DNA of 49,102 bases from positions 1-49,102 of the forward strand of contig MHAF01000006.1 in NCBI GenBank assembly GCA_001802865.1, given 5' to 3'. Origin of the DNA: Ignavibacteria bacterium RBG_16_34_14 (lineage in GTDB: Bacteria; Bacteroidota; Ignavibacteria; Ignavibacteriales; Ignavibacteriaceae). Each line of letters begins with the position of its first letter. Positions within the stretch are counted from its first letter, which is position 1. A program made the position numbers and the translations under genes. Of the stretch, positions 25,120-34,706 are shown in pieces. The notes under the pieces were generated by a model. It searched no databases and had not been told where the DNA came from. It worked only from the letters and a program-made list of their open reading frames with translations.

Positions 25120-26966
25120 ACAACAGAATAAAAATATTACCTGAGAATGTTGTTAATAAAATAGCAGCCGGGGAGGTTGTTCAACGGCCTGATTCTGTTG
25201 TTAAGGAGCTTCTCGAAAATTCTGTTGACGCAAGTGCACAGAATATAGAGATTCATATAAAACATGCCGGCAAATCCTTAATTCATATAATTGATGATGG
25301 CATTGGAATGAGTGAAGCTGATGCTCTTCTCTGCATCCAAAAACACGCAACGAGTAAAATCTCTTCGTATGAAGATCTTGAAGCAATCTATACACTTGGT
25401 TTCAGGGGAGAAGCAATAAGCTCAATTGCTGCAGTAAGCCAGCTTGAAATTAAAACCGAAACCCATGGAGATGAAATTGGTACTTCAATCCGGTTTGATT
25501 CTGGAGAGAAAATAAAGGAAAAAGGATCATTCCCCAAAGGAACTTCCATATCAATAAAAAATTTATTTTACAATACTCCTGCAAGAAGAAATTTTCTTAA
25601 AACAGATGCAACTGAACTTAAGCATATCATTGATACATTTAACAAAATATCTCTTAGTCATCCTGATATTTCTTTTAAATTTTACAATGATGATGAAATT
25701 ATTTTTAATTACAAATCTGGATCACTTGAAGAAAGAATCTCACAAGTCTTTGCTGATAATATGCTTGATGCATTGATTCATGTTGAAGAGAAAACTGATT
25801 ATGCAAACTTATATGGTTATGTTGGAAAACCTTCTATGCTTAAGAAAAGTAAAGGAGAGCAATATTTTTTCCTAAACAACAGGTTTGTAATAAGTCGGCA
25901 AATTAATCATGCGGTTTTTACTGCTTATGAAAATGTTCTTGAAAAGGGAGATTACCCTTTCTTCATTCTTTTTATGGATATTGATCCTCGTAAAACTGAC
26001 GTGAATGTTCATCCTAATAAGCTTGAAGCAAGGTTTGATGATGAGAAGAATGTTTACAATTTTGTTCTTGCTGTTGTGAAAAAAGCTCTTGGTACATACG
26101 ATCTTGTTCCTTCAATGATGTTTACTGAAATGACAGATGAAACCGAAAAGCTCAGAGTTGATAATTTCAGAAAAACAGAGAGAAAGGATTTTAGCGACAG
26201 ACCATATTTTGAATCGAAGGGATCTTACGCAAAAACAGATTTTTCTAACAAAGATATTGATTTGATTTTCAGTTCTGTTTCAGATGATATAATTAAGCCT
26301 GCCGATGGTGATGTAAAAGAATCTCCTCTTGAGAATGTTACAACTGAGATTCTTCATAAACCACATGAAAAATCCTCTGAATTAACCGGGAATTCAGTTT
26401 CATTTATATATCAGTTACATAATAAATACATTCTTTCACAGATTAAATCAGGTTTGATGATAATTGATCAGCATGTTGCTCATGAAAGAATTTTATATGA
26501 GAAAGCAATTAAACGTCTTGAGAATGATCTTCCATTCTCTCAGCATCTTCTTTTTTCCAAAACCCTTGAACCCGATCCCGGTACATTTGCATTAATAAAA
26601 GACGTTGAACCATATTTAAGAAAACTTGGTTTTGCGATAAAGTTTTCAGGAAAAAGTAAAGTAATTATTGAAGGCGTTCCTGATGACATTAAACCGGGTT
26701 CTGAAGAAAAGATTTTGCTGGATATTATTGATGAGTATTCAACTAACCAGATCGAAAAACAACTTGAGATTAGCGATAATATTGCTAAATCCTATTCCTG
26801 TAAAACAGCGATTAAAGCAGGAGATAAACTTTCCGAAAACGAAATGAAACTTTTGATTGATCAGCTTTTTGCAACATCAATGCCTTATGTTTGCCCTCAC
26901 GGCAGACCTATTGTAGTAAAAATATCTTTAACTGAATTTGACAGAAGGTTTGGCAGAACCAGTTAA
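25116..26966 (+). CDS. mutL: DNA mismatch repair endonuclease MutL
   Basis: MutL couples mismatch recognition by MutS to strand incision. It has 616 residues. The N-terminal GHKL ATPase shows VVNKIAAGEVVQRPDSVVKELLENSVDA, DDGIGM, TLGFRGEAISSIAAV and TDVNVHPNKLEARF. The C-terminal domain carries the endonuclease site DQHV-x2-E-x4-E (Asp451), with Val where Ala is usual, plus CPHGRP and FDRRFGR at the end. It is therefore the nicking type used in lineages without MutH. A low-complexity linker spans ~335-430. Confidence 0.96.
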   Translation: MNNRIKILPENVVNKIAAGEVVQRPDSVVKELLENSVDASAQNIEIHIKHAGKSLIHIIDDGIGMSEADALLCIQKHATSKISSYEDLEAIYTLGFRGEAISSIAAVSQLEIKTETHGDEIGTSIRFDSGEKIKEKGSFPKGTSISIKNLFYNTPARRNFLKTDATELKHIIDTFNKISLSHPDISFKFYNDDEIIFNYKSGSLEERISQVFADNMLDALIHVEEKTDYANLYGYVGKPSMLKKSKGEQYFFLNNRFVISRQINHAVFTAYENVLEKGDYPFFILFMDIDPRKTDVNVHPNKLEARFDDEKNVYNFVLAVVKKALGTYDLVPSMMFTEMTDETEKLRVDNFRKTERKDFSDRPYFESKGSYAKTDFSNKDIDLIFSSVSDDIIKPADGDVKESPLENVTTEILHKPHEKSSELTGNSVSFIYQLHNKYILSQIKSGLMIIDQHVAHERILYEKAIKRLENDLPFSQHLLFSKTLEPDPGTFALIKDVEPYLRKLGFAIKFSGKSKVIIEGVPDDIKPGSEEKILLDIIDEYSTNQIEKQLEISDNIAKSYSCKTAIKAGDKLSENEMKLLIDQLFATSMPYVCPHGRPIVVKISLTEFDRRFGRTS

Positions 26967-26986
26967 AAAAAATTTAAAGGAATTTT

Positions 26987-28642
26987 ATGTTGAATGAAGA
27001 ATTCATAAAAAGAAAAAAAGAATATGATGAAAAAGTAAAGAGTATTAAAAATACCGGCATGAAGTTTACAACTGTAAGCGGTGAAGATGTTAAAATTCTT
27101 TATACCCCGGAGGATATTCAGCAAATAAATTATCTAAGTGAAATTGGCTTCCCCGGAGAATATCCTTATACAAGAGGAGTTCATGTCAATGGCTATAGAG
27201 GTAAAATCTGGACGATGCGGCAGTTCGCAGGTTTCGGTTCTCCTGAAGATACGAATGAGCGTTTTCATTATTTGTTGAATAAGGGTCAGACAGGTCTCTC
27301 TGTAGCATTTGATCTTCCTACTTTAATGGGTTGGGATGCTGATGCCGGGTTGACTGAAGGTGAAGTGGGAATTTGTGGTGTTTCAGTCTCATCTTTAAAA
27401 GATATGGAGATTTTATTTAATAAAATTCCTCTTGATAAAGTTTCAACTTCTATGACAATTAATTCCCCTGCAGCAATGATCTTTGCTTTTTATCTTGCTG
27501 TTGCCCAACAGCAGGGGATTGATTTCAAAGATCTTCGTGGTACATTGCAGAATGATATTTTAAAAGAATATATTGCTCAGAAAGAATATATCTTCCCTCC
27601 AAATCCCTCTCTAAAAATTATTATTGATATGATTGAGTTCTGTTCAAAAGAAACCCCGCAATGGAATCCGGTTTCAATAAGCGGCTATCATATCCGTGAA
27701 GCTGGCTCAACTGCAGTGCAGGAGCTTGCTTATACTTTGGCTGATGGTTTTGCATATATAGAAGCTTGTATGGAACGCGGAATGGACATTGATGATTTTG
27801 CACCAAGGTTGTCATTCTTCTTTAATTCTCATCTTGATTTCTTTGAGGAGATTGCCAAATATAGAGCTGCGAGAAAGATTTTTGCAAAAAGAATGAGAGA
27901 AAAATATAAAGCGAAAAATCCGAGGAGCTGGTGGCTCCGTTTTCACACACAAACTGCAGGATGTACATTAACTGCACAACAGCCGGAAAATAATATTATA
28001 AGAACTGCTTTCCAGGCTTTAGCAGGAGTGCTTGGGGGTACTCAGTCATTACATACTAATTCAATGGATGAGACCCTTGCTCTGCCGGGTGAAAAAGCAG
28101 TGAAGATTGCTTTAAGAACGCAGCAATTAATTGCTTATGAAACAGGGGTGATAAATACTGTCGATCCATTGGGAGGCAGCTATTTTGTTGAAGCATTAAC
28201 TGATAAAATGGAAAAGCAGGCAAACGAAATTTTTGATCACATTGATGCGCTTGGCGGTGTTATTCCTGCAATTGAAGCAGGTTATTTTCAGAAAGAAATT
28301 GCAAATGCAGCATACAGATACCAGAAAGAAGTTGAAAGAAAAGAAAAATTCATCATTGGTGTTAATGAGTTTGTAGAAGAAGGTAACAAGATTGATATTC
28401 CGATTCTTTTGATCTCTCCGGAAGTTGAAAAGAAGCAAAGAATAAGACTTACCGAATTAAGACAAAGCAGAAACGAAGAATCTGTTTCTGAAAGCCTGAA
28501 TGAAATAAAAGAGACTGCAATAAATGGAAATAATATAATGCCTGTACTAATTAAAGCAGCACATAACTATGTAACACTCGGAGAGATGGTAAACCAGCTT
28601 AAGGAAGTTTACGGTGTTTATCAGGAAGCTGCGGTCTTTTAA
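26987..28642 (+). CDS. methylmalonyl-CoA mutase large subunit, catalytic domain
   Basis: This B12-dependent mutase-family protein interconverts (R)-methylmalonyl-CoA and succinyl-CoA or a related acyl-CoA. It is 551 residues, the size of a stand-alone TIM-barrel subunit. Signatures are [34 protein letters not shown], the [24 protein letters not shown] block, [18 protein letters not shown] and [12 protein letters not shown]. The C-terminal B12-binding domain (DxHxxG) is absent and must be encoded elsewhere; no small subunit is in the window. A Shine-Dalgarno (AAAGGA) precedes the ATG. An isobutyryl- or ethylmalonyl-type substrate cannot be excluded. Confidence 0.92.
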   Translation: MLNEEFIKRKKEYDEKVKSIKNTGMKFTTVSGEDVKILYTPEDIQQINYLSEIGFPGEYPYTRGVHVNGYRGKIWTMRQFAGFGSPEDTNERFHYLLNKGQTGLSVAFDLPTLMGWDADAGLTEGEVGICGVSVSSLKDMEILFNKIPLDKVSTSMTINSPAAMIFAFYLAVAQQQGIDFKDLRGTLQNDILKEYIAQKEYIFPPNPSLKIIIDMIEFCSKETPQWNPVSISGYHIREAGSTAVQELAYTLADGFAYIEACMERGMDIDDFAPRLSFFFNSHLDFFEEIAKYRAARKIFAKRMREKYKAKNPRSWWLRFHTQTAGCTLTAQQPENNIIRTAFQALAGVLGGTQSLHTNSMDETLALPGEKAVKIALRTQQLIAYETGVINTVDPLGGSYFVEALTDKMEKQANEIFDHIDALGGVIPAIEAGYFQKEIANAAYRYQKEVERKEKFIIGVNEFVEEGNKIDIPILLISPEVEKKQRIRLTELRQSRNEESVSESLNEIKETAINGNNIMPVLIKAAHNYVTLGEMVNQLKEVYGVYQEAAVF

Positions 28643-29527
28643 ATGATCAGAAATTACCTTACTCTTTTCCGGATTCCGCAATGGATAAAAAACAGTTTTG
28701 TATTTGTTCCGCTTCTGTTCTCATTAAATCTTTTTAACACAGATCTTTTATTTATTACTTTGGCAGCTCTTGCTGTTTTCTGCTTAACAAGCAGTATAAT
28801 TTATATAATAAATGATATTAGTGATATTGAAGCTGACAAAGCACATCCTGTTAAAAAGCTTAGGCCTCTTGCAGCTGGAACTATTTCTGTAAAGCAGGCA
28901 TACATTTCTTTGTTTTTACTAAGCCTTCCGGTTCTGATATCTCTTCCTTTCTTTACATTAAAATTCAGTATTCTTATTCTTTCATTTTTTCTCCTGAACC
29001 TGTTCTACTCCATTTCGTTTAAGCATATTGTATTGCTCGATATCTTTACAATTGCAGCAGGATTTATGCTCAGAGTTATCGGTGGAGCTTATGCAATTGA
29101 AGTTGAAATATCAAGCTGGCTTATATTCACAACAATGTTTCTGTCGCTTTTTCTTGCAGCAATGAAAAGATATTCTGAATTAAGACTTACTTTAGATAAT
29201 GCTAATAACAGTGCCACTACAAGAAAAGTTTTAAAAGATTACTCAACCCGTTTGGCAAGACAAATATCAACTGTCGCTGCCTCAACTGTTATAATTTGTT
29301 ATGCCCTTTATACAGTTTCAGAAAGAACAGTTAAAATTTTTGGAAATGAGAATTTAATTTACACAACACCCTTTGTGGTTTTTGGCATTTTCAGGTATAT
29401 GTATCTTGTTTATATTACAGAAGAAGGAGAGAACACAACCCAGATTATGATAAAAGATATTCCTATGATATTAACTCTTTCTCTTTATATTTTAACTGCG
29501 GTATTAATTATTTATGATTTGTTATAA
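28643..29527 (+). CDS. UbiA-family prenyltransferase (decaprenyl-phosphate phosphoribosyltransferase-like)
   Basis: This polytopic inner-membrane protein has 294 residues and about nine helices. The prenyl-diphosphate/Mg motif is Asn57-Asp58-x2-Asp61-x3-Asp65, in IINDISDIEADKAHP. The second acidic region is LLDIFTIAAGFMLRVIGGAYA. The start FRIPQWIKNSFVFVPLLFS is characteristic of 5-phosphoribose:polyprenyl-phosphate transferases, which make precursors of lipid-linked arabinose or related sugars. It directly abuts the mutase gene and overlaps the following lipoprotein gene (TAATG). Other UbiA functions remain possible. Confidence 0.85.
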   Translation: MIRNYLTLFRIPQWIKNSFVFVPLLFSLNLFNTDLLFITLAALAVFCLTSSIIYIINDISDIEADKAHPVKKLRPLAAGTISVKQAYISLFLLSLPVLISLPFFTLKFSILILSFFLLNLFYSISFKHIVLLDIFTIAAGFMLRVIGGAYAIEVEISSWLIFTTMFLSLFLAAMKRYSELRLTLDNANNSATTRKVLKDYSTRLARQISTVAASTVIICYALYTVSERTVKIFGNENLIYTTPFVVFGIFRYMYLVYITEEGENTTQIMIKDIPMILTLSLYILTAVLIIYDLL

Positions 29528-30003
29528 TGGTTTTAAGATTGATTTTTTTTGTATCAGCAGTTTCATTTTTTTTGAACAGTTGCGGAACAGTTAAATCTCA
29601 TTCGGACCAATTAAAAATTTCCATTAATCATTCCGATATTTCTTGCTGGCTGAATCTTATGCCGGGAGAACCAGCTTCTTTTCATATTACAGGAAATCTT
29701 AAGGTAAAGAATTTAGAATCCTATGAAATAAAAGAATTAAATCTTAATGAAATAATTCTTACTCAGGAAGATAAACCCGTTTATCGTTTTGAACCCGTCC
29801 TTGAATCTTTAAATGAAAATATACCTGGTAAAACTTTAACTGTTGGAGAAGAAAAAGAATTCCGGTTTGGCGTAAAGACCGGATTAGAAGTTAAACCTGA
29901 ACTTGATTCTGAAAAGACCGTAACAGTTCATTTGGCATTCAGTTCCGGCGAAAAGATTTTTGAGCATCTGATTTCCGATATCAAAATAGAAAAAGCATAT
30001 TGA
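29527..30003 (+). CDS. putative lipoprotein
   Basis: This 158-residue protein has a lipoprotein signal (FFVSAVSFFLNSC; Cys19) followed by Gly-Thr. The mature part is a single beta-sandwich-like domain of ~130 residues (FHITGNLKVKNLESYEIKELNL, KEFRFGVKTGLE, VTVHLAFSSGEKIF). It resembles small periplasmic or outer-membrane Ig-like lipoproteins, but I recognise no family. It is squeezed between the prenyltransferase and the CorC-like gene with essentially no gaps, so all three are co-transcribed. Confidence 0.75.
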   Translation: MVLRLIFFVSAVSFFLNSCGTVKSHSDQLKISINHSDISCWLNLMPGEPASFHITGNLKVKNLESYEIKELNLNEIILTQEDKPVYRFEPVLESLNENIPGKTLTVGEEKEFRFGVKTGLEVKPELDSEKTVTVHLAFSSGEKIFEHLISDIKIEKAY

Positions 30004-30004
30004 A

Positions 30005-31243
30005 ATGATCTTAGAAATTATTTCTCTTTTACTGCTTATTTTGATTAGTGGTTTTTTTTCAGGGACTGAAATTGCATTTGTTGTTGCCAACAAAATTAAA
30101 ATTGAAGTTAAAGCCAGTAAAAAAAATCTTGCTGCTCAGAGTGCACTTTATTTTATAAATCATCCGCAAACCTTCTTCTCAACAGTTCTCGTTGGTAATA
30201 ATATTGCTAATATTGCTTTTGCTTCTATCAGCGCGATATTTCTTGCATCAATATTTTCATTTAACGAATTTGAAATTCTTCTGATTTCATCTTTTATAAT
30301 ACTTATGCTTGGTGAGCTAATCCCAAAGTTTTTTGCAAGGGAACTTTCTGAGCGTTTAGTAATGACTATGGCACTGCCATTAAGAGTCATCTCTTTTATC
30401 TTGTTCCCCTTTATAAAAGTTTTTTCTTTAATCTCATCTTTCCTGGCAAAGTCATCAAGTATGAAAGCTGAAAATGTAAAATTCCTTTTTAGTAAGGAAG
30501 AATTCGATGTTTTAGTTCGGGAAAGTTATAAAGCAGGAATGGTTGATAAAAAGGAGAGTGATATTATCAGCAAAGTTTTATCACTTGGTAAACAAAGGGT
30601 GTATGAAGCTATGCGTCCAAGAACTGAGATTGTAGGTATTGAAAGTACTAGTTCAATTGAAGAAGCGCTTTTATTATTTATTGATTCGGGGTATTCAAAG
30701 CTGCCTGTTTATGAAGAGAGTCTTGATAACGTAAAAGGAATAATTTACGCCAACGATTTTTTCAAATCACCGAAGAATATTCAGGAGATTCTGCATGATG
30801 CTGTTTTTGTACCTGAAACAAAAAAAAGCTTCGAGATGCTTAATGAATTTCTCAATCGTCAGGTAACAATTGCAATTGTTGTTGATGAATTTGGAGGAAC
30901 TGCCGGAATTGTAACGATGGAAGATATTTTTGAAGAGATGTTTGGTGAAATAAAAGATGAATATGATATTGAGGAAAATATCAATAGGAAAATATCTGAT
31001 AATTCATATATCATCAATGGTAAAGTTGAAATTGATTTTATTAATGAAGAATATGGTCTCAATATTCCAACGGGTGATTATGAAACCATAGCAGGTTATA
31101 TAACCACAAGGCTTGGAAGAATTCCTTTGCAAGGTGAAACAGTTTCTTTTGATGGATTCACTTTTTTAATCACTCGTGCTAACCAGATAAGAATAGATAT
31201 TGTGAAATTAACAGATAACAGGGAAACGAATCTAATATCTTGA
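30005..31243 (+). CDS. hemolysin/CorC family protein, GldE-like
   Basis: This 412-residue membrane protein has the CNNM/CorC layout. The DUF21 transmembrane domain covers residues ~1-170 (LISGFFSGTEIAFVVAN, TVLVGNNIANIAFASI). A pair of CBS domains follows (RPRTEIVGIES, DSGYSKLPVYEE, VPETKKSFEMLNEF, VVDEFGGTAGIVTMEDIFEEMFGEI). The end is a CorC_HlyC domain (EYGLNIPTGDYETIAGYI). Homologues act in Mg/Co efflux; in Bacteroidota a paralogue, GldE, is linked to gliding motility and T9SS. Which role applies is undecided. It starts one base after the lipoprotein stop. Confidence 0.88.
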   Translation: MILEIISLLLLILISGFFSGTEIAFVVANKIKIEVKASKKNLAAQSALYFINHPQTFFSTVLVGNNIANIAFASISAIFLASIFSFNEFEILLISSFIILMLGELIPKFFARELSERLVMTMALPLRVISFILFPFIKVFSLISSFLAKSSSMKAENVKFLFSKEEFDVLVRESYKAGMVDKKESDIISKVLSLGKQRVYEAMRPRTEIVGIESTSSIEEALLLFIDSGYSKLPVYEESLDNVKGIIYANDFFKSPKNIQEILHDAVFVPETKKSFEMLNEFLNRQVTIAIVVDEFGGTAGIVTMEDIFEEMFGEIKDEYDIEENINRKISDNSYIINGKVEIDFINEEYGLNIPTGDYETIAGYITTRLGRIPLQGETVSFDGFTFLITRANQIRIDIVKLTDNRETNLIS

Positions 31244-31424
31244 ATTTATCTTGTTAAACATAACAGAGCAAGTTCAAGAGTAAGAGTAAGTTCAGGTAAT
31301 CTCCGGTCATTCGCTTTGCTGTCATTCATAGTCATTCGTTGTTTTAAAACAATTGAATGATTACAGAATGACAACCAATGACAAATGACTATTGACCAAT
31401 AACTATTAACTAATAAAAACCGAA
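31244..31424. repeat. intergenic palindrome and short ATGAC-type repeats
   Basis: A perfect palindrome, TTGTTTTAAAACAA (31339-31352), is extended by TCATTC/GAATGA arms (31332-31360). This is followed by degenerate copies of a 9-base word (ATGACAAAT, TTGACCAAT, CTATTAACT) up to 31415. No gene or classical terminator is seen; it is likely an interspersed repeat with decayed tandem units. Confidence 0.55.
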
Positions 31425-31826
31425 TTGAATAACGCACATTACATTATCCTCTTCGATGGAGTTTGCAACTTCTGCAATTTCTGGGTTAATTTTTTATTAG
31501 ATCGGGATAAAAAAGATAAATTCAGGTTTACTGCACTTCAGTCGGAAACAGGAGAAAAGCTTCTTAAAAAATTCAATCTTTCAACTGAGGATTTTGATAC
31601 TTTTGTTTTGATTGTAGGAGATAAATATTATGTAAGATCAACTGCAGCTTTACTTGTTGCAAAAAATCTTACAGGATTGTGGAAGATGTTATATGTTTTT
31701 ATAATAATTCCAAAACAAATTAGGGATTTTCTCTATAACCTTGTTGCAAAAAATCGTTATAAATTATTTGGTAAAAAAGAAACCTGCCGGATACCTACTA
31801 CTATAGAGAGAAGTAAATTCTTATAA
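31425..31826 (+). CDS. DCC-family thiol-disulfide oxidoreductase-like protein (DUF393)
   Basis: This is a 133-residue protein with a thioredoxin-like fold. The family-defining DxxCxxC motif is Asp11-Gly-Val-Cys14-Asn-Phe-Cys17, followed by a WVNFLLDRDK helix and FTALQSETGEKLL. The later ALLVAKNLTG and NLVAKNRYKLFGKKETC segments also fit. It probably carries out thiol-disulfide exchange; its partner is unknown. The start is a TTG with weak ribosome-binding signals. It stands alone between a repeat region and tgt. Confidence 0.88.
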   Translation: MNNAHYIILFDGVCNFCNFWVNFLLDRDKKDKFRFTALQSETGEKLLKKFNLSTEDFDTFVLIVGDKYYVRSTAALLVAKNLTGLWKMLYVFIIIPKQIRDFLYNLVAKNRYKLFGKKETCRIPTTIERSKFL

Positions 31827-31934
31827 TCTTATTACTTACCAGTCCCTTTTTCCTGAGTATTTAGCAGTTATGCCGGAATACGCTTAATTTTGTATGTTTA
31901 ATTAAATTGATTTATGAACCTTTAATGGGTAATT

Positions 31935-33074
31935 TTGCTTAAGTTTTCTGTTTCTTCTACAGATAAAAAGGCGCGAGCCGGTTATTTTGAAACTGATCAC
32001 GGAATAGTTGAAACTCCGGCTTTTATGCCGGTTGGTACACAAGGAACTGTAAAAGCAGTAAGTCAAAAGTACTTAGAGGAAATTAAAACCCAGATTGTTC
32101 TTTCAAATACTTATCATCTTTACTTAAGACCTGGCATTGAAGTTCTGGAAAAAGCCGGTGGTTTGCACAGGTTTATGAACTGGAATAAACCTATACTTAC
32201 AGACAGCGGCGGCTTCCAGGTGTTCAGTCTTTCAGAGTTAAGAAAAGTTAAACCGGAAGGAGTCGAATTCAGATCTCATCTTGATGGAAGTTCTCATTTT
32301 TTCACTCCAGAAAAAGTTGTGGGAATCCAGAGAAGCATTGGTTCAGATATTATGATGGTTCTGGATGAATGTACTCCTTATCCTTGTGAATATGAGTATG
32401 CACTTAATTCAGCAAAACTAACTTCAAGCTGGGCTTTAATGAGTAAAGAAGCTTTTGAAAAATCTCTTCCTCTTTACGGGCATAAACAATTTATGTTCGG
32501 GATTATCCAGGGAAGTGTTTATAAAGATCTCAGGGAATTATCCGCAAACGATCTTATCAAATTTGATTTCGATGGTTATGCAATCGGGGGATTAGCTGTA
32601 GGAGAACCTGTAGAAATTATGTATGATATTGTTGATTTTACAACAACTCTGATACCCGAAAATAAACCAAGATATCTTATGGGTGTTGGAAGACCGGAAA
32701 ATCTTCTCGAAGCTATTGAGAGAGGTGTTGATATGCTTGATTGTGTAATGCCAACAAGAAACGGACGCAATGCATATCTTTTTACTTCTAATGGAATAAT
32801 ATCAATGAGGAATGCAAAGTATAAAGATGATTTTTCAGTTATAGATGAAAACTGTAATTGTTATGCGTGTACAAATTTTTCAAAAGCATATTTAAGACAT
32901 CTTTTTATTGCGGGTGAAATTCTTGCTCTGGAGCTTGCAAGCATTCATAATCTGAATTTCTACCTGAGCCTGATGAGAACAGCCAGAGAAAGGATACTTG
33001 AAGGAAATTTTTCGGATTGGAAAAAAGGAATGTTGAAAAGAATAATAAATAACAAAATAAATACGGAGGAATAA
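31935..33074 (+). CDS. tgt: tRNA-guanine transglycosylase
   Basis: Tgt exchanges guanine-34 for preQ1 in GUN-anticodon tRNAs during queuosine synthesis. It is 379 residues. The N-terminus ETPAFMPVGTQGTVKA, the LTDSGGFQVFSLS block with the catalytic-base aspartate (Asp90), YAIGGLAVGEP, YLMGVGRPENLLEAIERGVDMLDCVMPTRNGRN (nucleophile Asp in MLDCV) and the zinc site CNCYAC...HL...H are all present. The start is a TTG. It is followed by yajC after one base, the common tgt-yajC arrangement. Confidence 0.97.
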   Translation: MLKFSVSSTDKKARAGYFETDHGIVETPAFMPVGTQGTVKAVSQKYLEEIKTQIVLSNTYHLYLRPGIEVLEKAGGLHRFMNWNKPILTDSGGFQVFSLSELRKVKPEGVEFRSHLDGSSHFFTPEKVVGIQRSIGSDIMMVLDECTPYPCEYEYALNSAKLTSSWALMSKEAFEKSLPLYGHKQFMFGIIQGSVYKDLRELSANDLIKFDFDGYAIGGLAVGEPVEIMYDIVDFTTTLIPENKPRYLMGVGRPENLLEAIERGVDMLDCVMPTRNGRNAYLFTSNGIISMRNAKYKDDFSVIDENCNCYACTNFSKAYLRHLFIAGEILALELASIHNLNFYLSLMRTARERILEGNFSDWKKGMLKRIINNKINTEE

Positions 33075-33075
33075 C

Positions 33076-33393
33076 TTGTTAAATTTAATTCTAATGGCGC
33101 CAACTGATGGAGGCGGGGGTAACCTTGTAAGTACTTTGATTATGTTTGGCGCAATCTTTTTGATCTTTTATTTTATGATAATAAGACCTCAGCAAAAACG
33201 CGCTAAGCAAAGAGAAAAGATGTTATCAAGTATTGAAAAAGGAGATAAGGTAATTACAAGCGGCGGTTTGCACGGTATTATTGCAGGTTTGGATGAAAAG
33301 ACCGTCTTACTTGCAATTTCCGATAATGTTAAAGTGAAAGTTGAACGCTCTGCTGTCACTACTGTATTGTCATCAAAGGAAGATAAATCATAA
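33076..33393 (+). CDS. yajC: preprotein translocase subunit YajC
   Basis: YajC is the small auxiliary subunit of the SecDF-YajC complex. It has 105 residues with one transmembrane helix (LIMFGAIFLIFYFMIIRPQQ) followed by the conserved RPQQKRAKQREKMLSSIEKGDKVITSGGLHG pattern. The start is a TTG at 33076, supported by GGAGGA a few bases upstream (33065-33070), a strong Shine-Dalgarno. secD/secF, which often follow, are not next here; ribBA is. Confidence 0.95.
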   Translation: MLNLILMAPTDGGGGNLVSTLIMFGAIFLIFYFMIIRPQQKRAKQREKMLSSIEKGDKVITSGGLHGIIAGLDEKTVLLAISDNVKVKVERSAVTTVLSSKEDKS

Positions 33394-33424
33394 TTTTTTT
33401 TGAAAAATAAATCCGGATACGAAA

Positions 33425-34621
33425 ATGTTTTGCAAAGTTGAAGAAGCAATTGAAGAAATAAAAAATGGTAAGATCATTATTATTGTAGATGATGAAGAGA
33501 GAGAAAACGAAGGGGATTTTGTTTGCGCAGCTGAATATGTTACTCCCGATGTTGTAAACTTTATGGTAACTCATGGAAAGGGAATGCTTTGTGTTGCCTT
33601 GCCTGGAAAAAGACTTGATGAATTAGGACTTCCTCTAATGGTTGATCAGAATTCTGCTCTTCACGGTACACAATTTACAGTTACTGTGGACGCAATTGAA
33701 GGAACCACTACAGGTATTTCTGCAGCAGACAGAGCTTTAACAATAAAAAAGATTATTGATAAGAATTCCAGAGCAACTGACTTTGCAAGGCCGGGACATA
33801 TTTTCCCTTTAAGAGCTTTTAATGAGGGTGTTTTGAGAAGAGCAGGGCATACCGAAGCTGCTGTTGATCTGTGCAAGCTTGCAAGTCTTCAGCCGGCCGG
33901 AGTTTTATGCGAGATACTTGCTGAAAACGGTGAGATGGCAAGAGTTCCCGAACTGATTGAAATTGCCGGGAAGTTCGGACTCAGGATAATTACTGTAAAA
34001 GATATTATAAGCTATAGACTAAGAAAAGAAAGGCTCATCAGTAAAATTACCGATGTAAATTTTCCTACAAAGCATGGGAAATTCATACTCTATTTATATC
34101 AGAGTTCACTTGATAAGAAAAAGCAGGTTGCCCTGGTTAAAGGAACAATAAAACCAAATGAGCCTGTTCTTGTAAGAATGCACTCTGAGTGTTTAACTGG
34201 AGATGTGTTTCATTCTTTAAGATGCGATTGCCACGACCAGCTTAATGCTGCTTTGGATATGATTGAACAGGAAGGAACAGGCGTTCTTGTTTATATGAGG
34301 CAGGAGGGAAGAGGAATCGGTTTAACAAATAAGATACTCGCTTATAAATTACAGGAGGAAGGGAAAGATACTGTTGAAGCGAATGAGTTTTTAGGATTTA
34401 AAGCTGATGTCCGTGATTATGGTATAGGTGCTCAAATCCTTCTTGATCTTGGTGTAAGGAAGATAAGACTCTTAACCAACAATCCAAAAAAAGTTGTAGG
34501 GCTTCAAGGCTACGGATTAGAAATTGTTGAGCGTGTCCCAATTGAAATATCCCCTAACTCGGATAACGAACATTACCTGAAAACAAAGAGAGATAAGCTG
34601 GGACATTTGATATTGCAATAA
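33425..34621 (+). CDS. ribBA: bifunctional 3,4-dihydroxy-2-butanone-4-phosphate synthase / GTP cyclohydrolase II
   Basis: This enzyme catalyses the two entry reactions of riboflavin synthesis. It is 398 residues. The N-terminal RibB domain (1-~200) has [37 protein letters not shown] and [11 protein letters not shown]. The C-terminal RibA domain (~205-398) has [10 protein letters not shown] and [10 protein letters not shown] with the three zinc cysteines, [11 protein letters not shown] and [10 protein letters not shown]. It follows yajC by 31 bases. I looked for an FMN riboswitch upstream; the gap is too short for one. Confidence 0.97.
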   Translation: MFCKVEEAIEEIKNGKIIIIVDDEERENEGDFVCAAEYVTPDVVNFMVTHGKGMLCVALPGKRLDELGLPLMVDQNSALHGTQFTVTVDAIEGTTTGISAADRALTIKKIIDKNSRATDFARPGHIFPLRAFNEGVLRRAGHTEAAVDLCKLASLQPAGVLCEILAENGEMARVPELIEIAGKFGLRIITVKDIISYRLRKERLISKITDVNFPTKHGKFILYLYQSSLDKKKQVALVKGTIKPNEPVLVRMHSECLTGDVFHSLRCDCHDQLNAALDMIEQEGTGVLVYMRQEGRGIGLTNKILAYKLQEEGKDTVEANEFLGFKADVRDYGIGAQILLDLGVRKIRLLTNNPKKVVGLQGYGLEIVERVPIEISPNSDNEHYLKTKRDKLGHLILQ

Positions 34622-34706
34622 ATAAGATTTAAAAATTTAAAGATTATAAAGATTAATTTTTCGATCTATCAATTAAAATCATAAATCATATTCAAGGGGT
34701 TTTAAG

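Noticed and set aside
31423-31436. AATTGAATAACGCA shared between the DCC gene start and 47946-47959
   Set aside because: The match is 14 bases of AT-rich sequence with no shared context, so chance is likely.
31246-31437. 63-codon minus-strand frame between the CorC-like gene and the DCC gene
   Set aside because: It is built from the palindrome and the degenerate 9-base repeats of that gap; no ribosome-binding site or homology is seen.
33394-33424. Possible FMN riboswitch ahead of ribBA
   Set aside because: The gap to yajC is only 31 bases and no RFN-element sequence is present.
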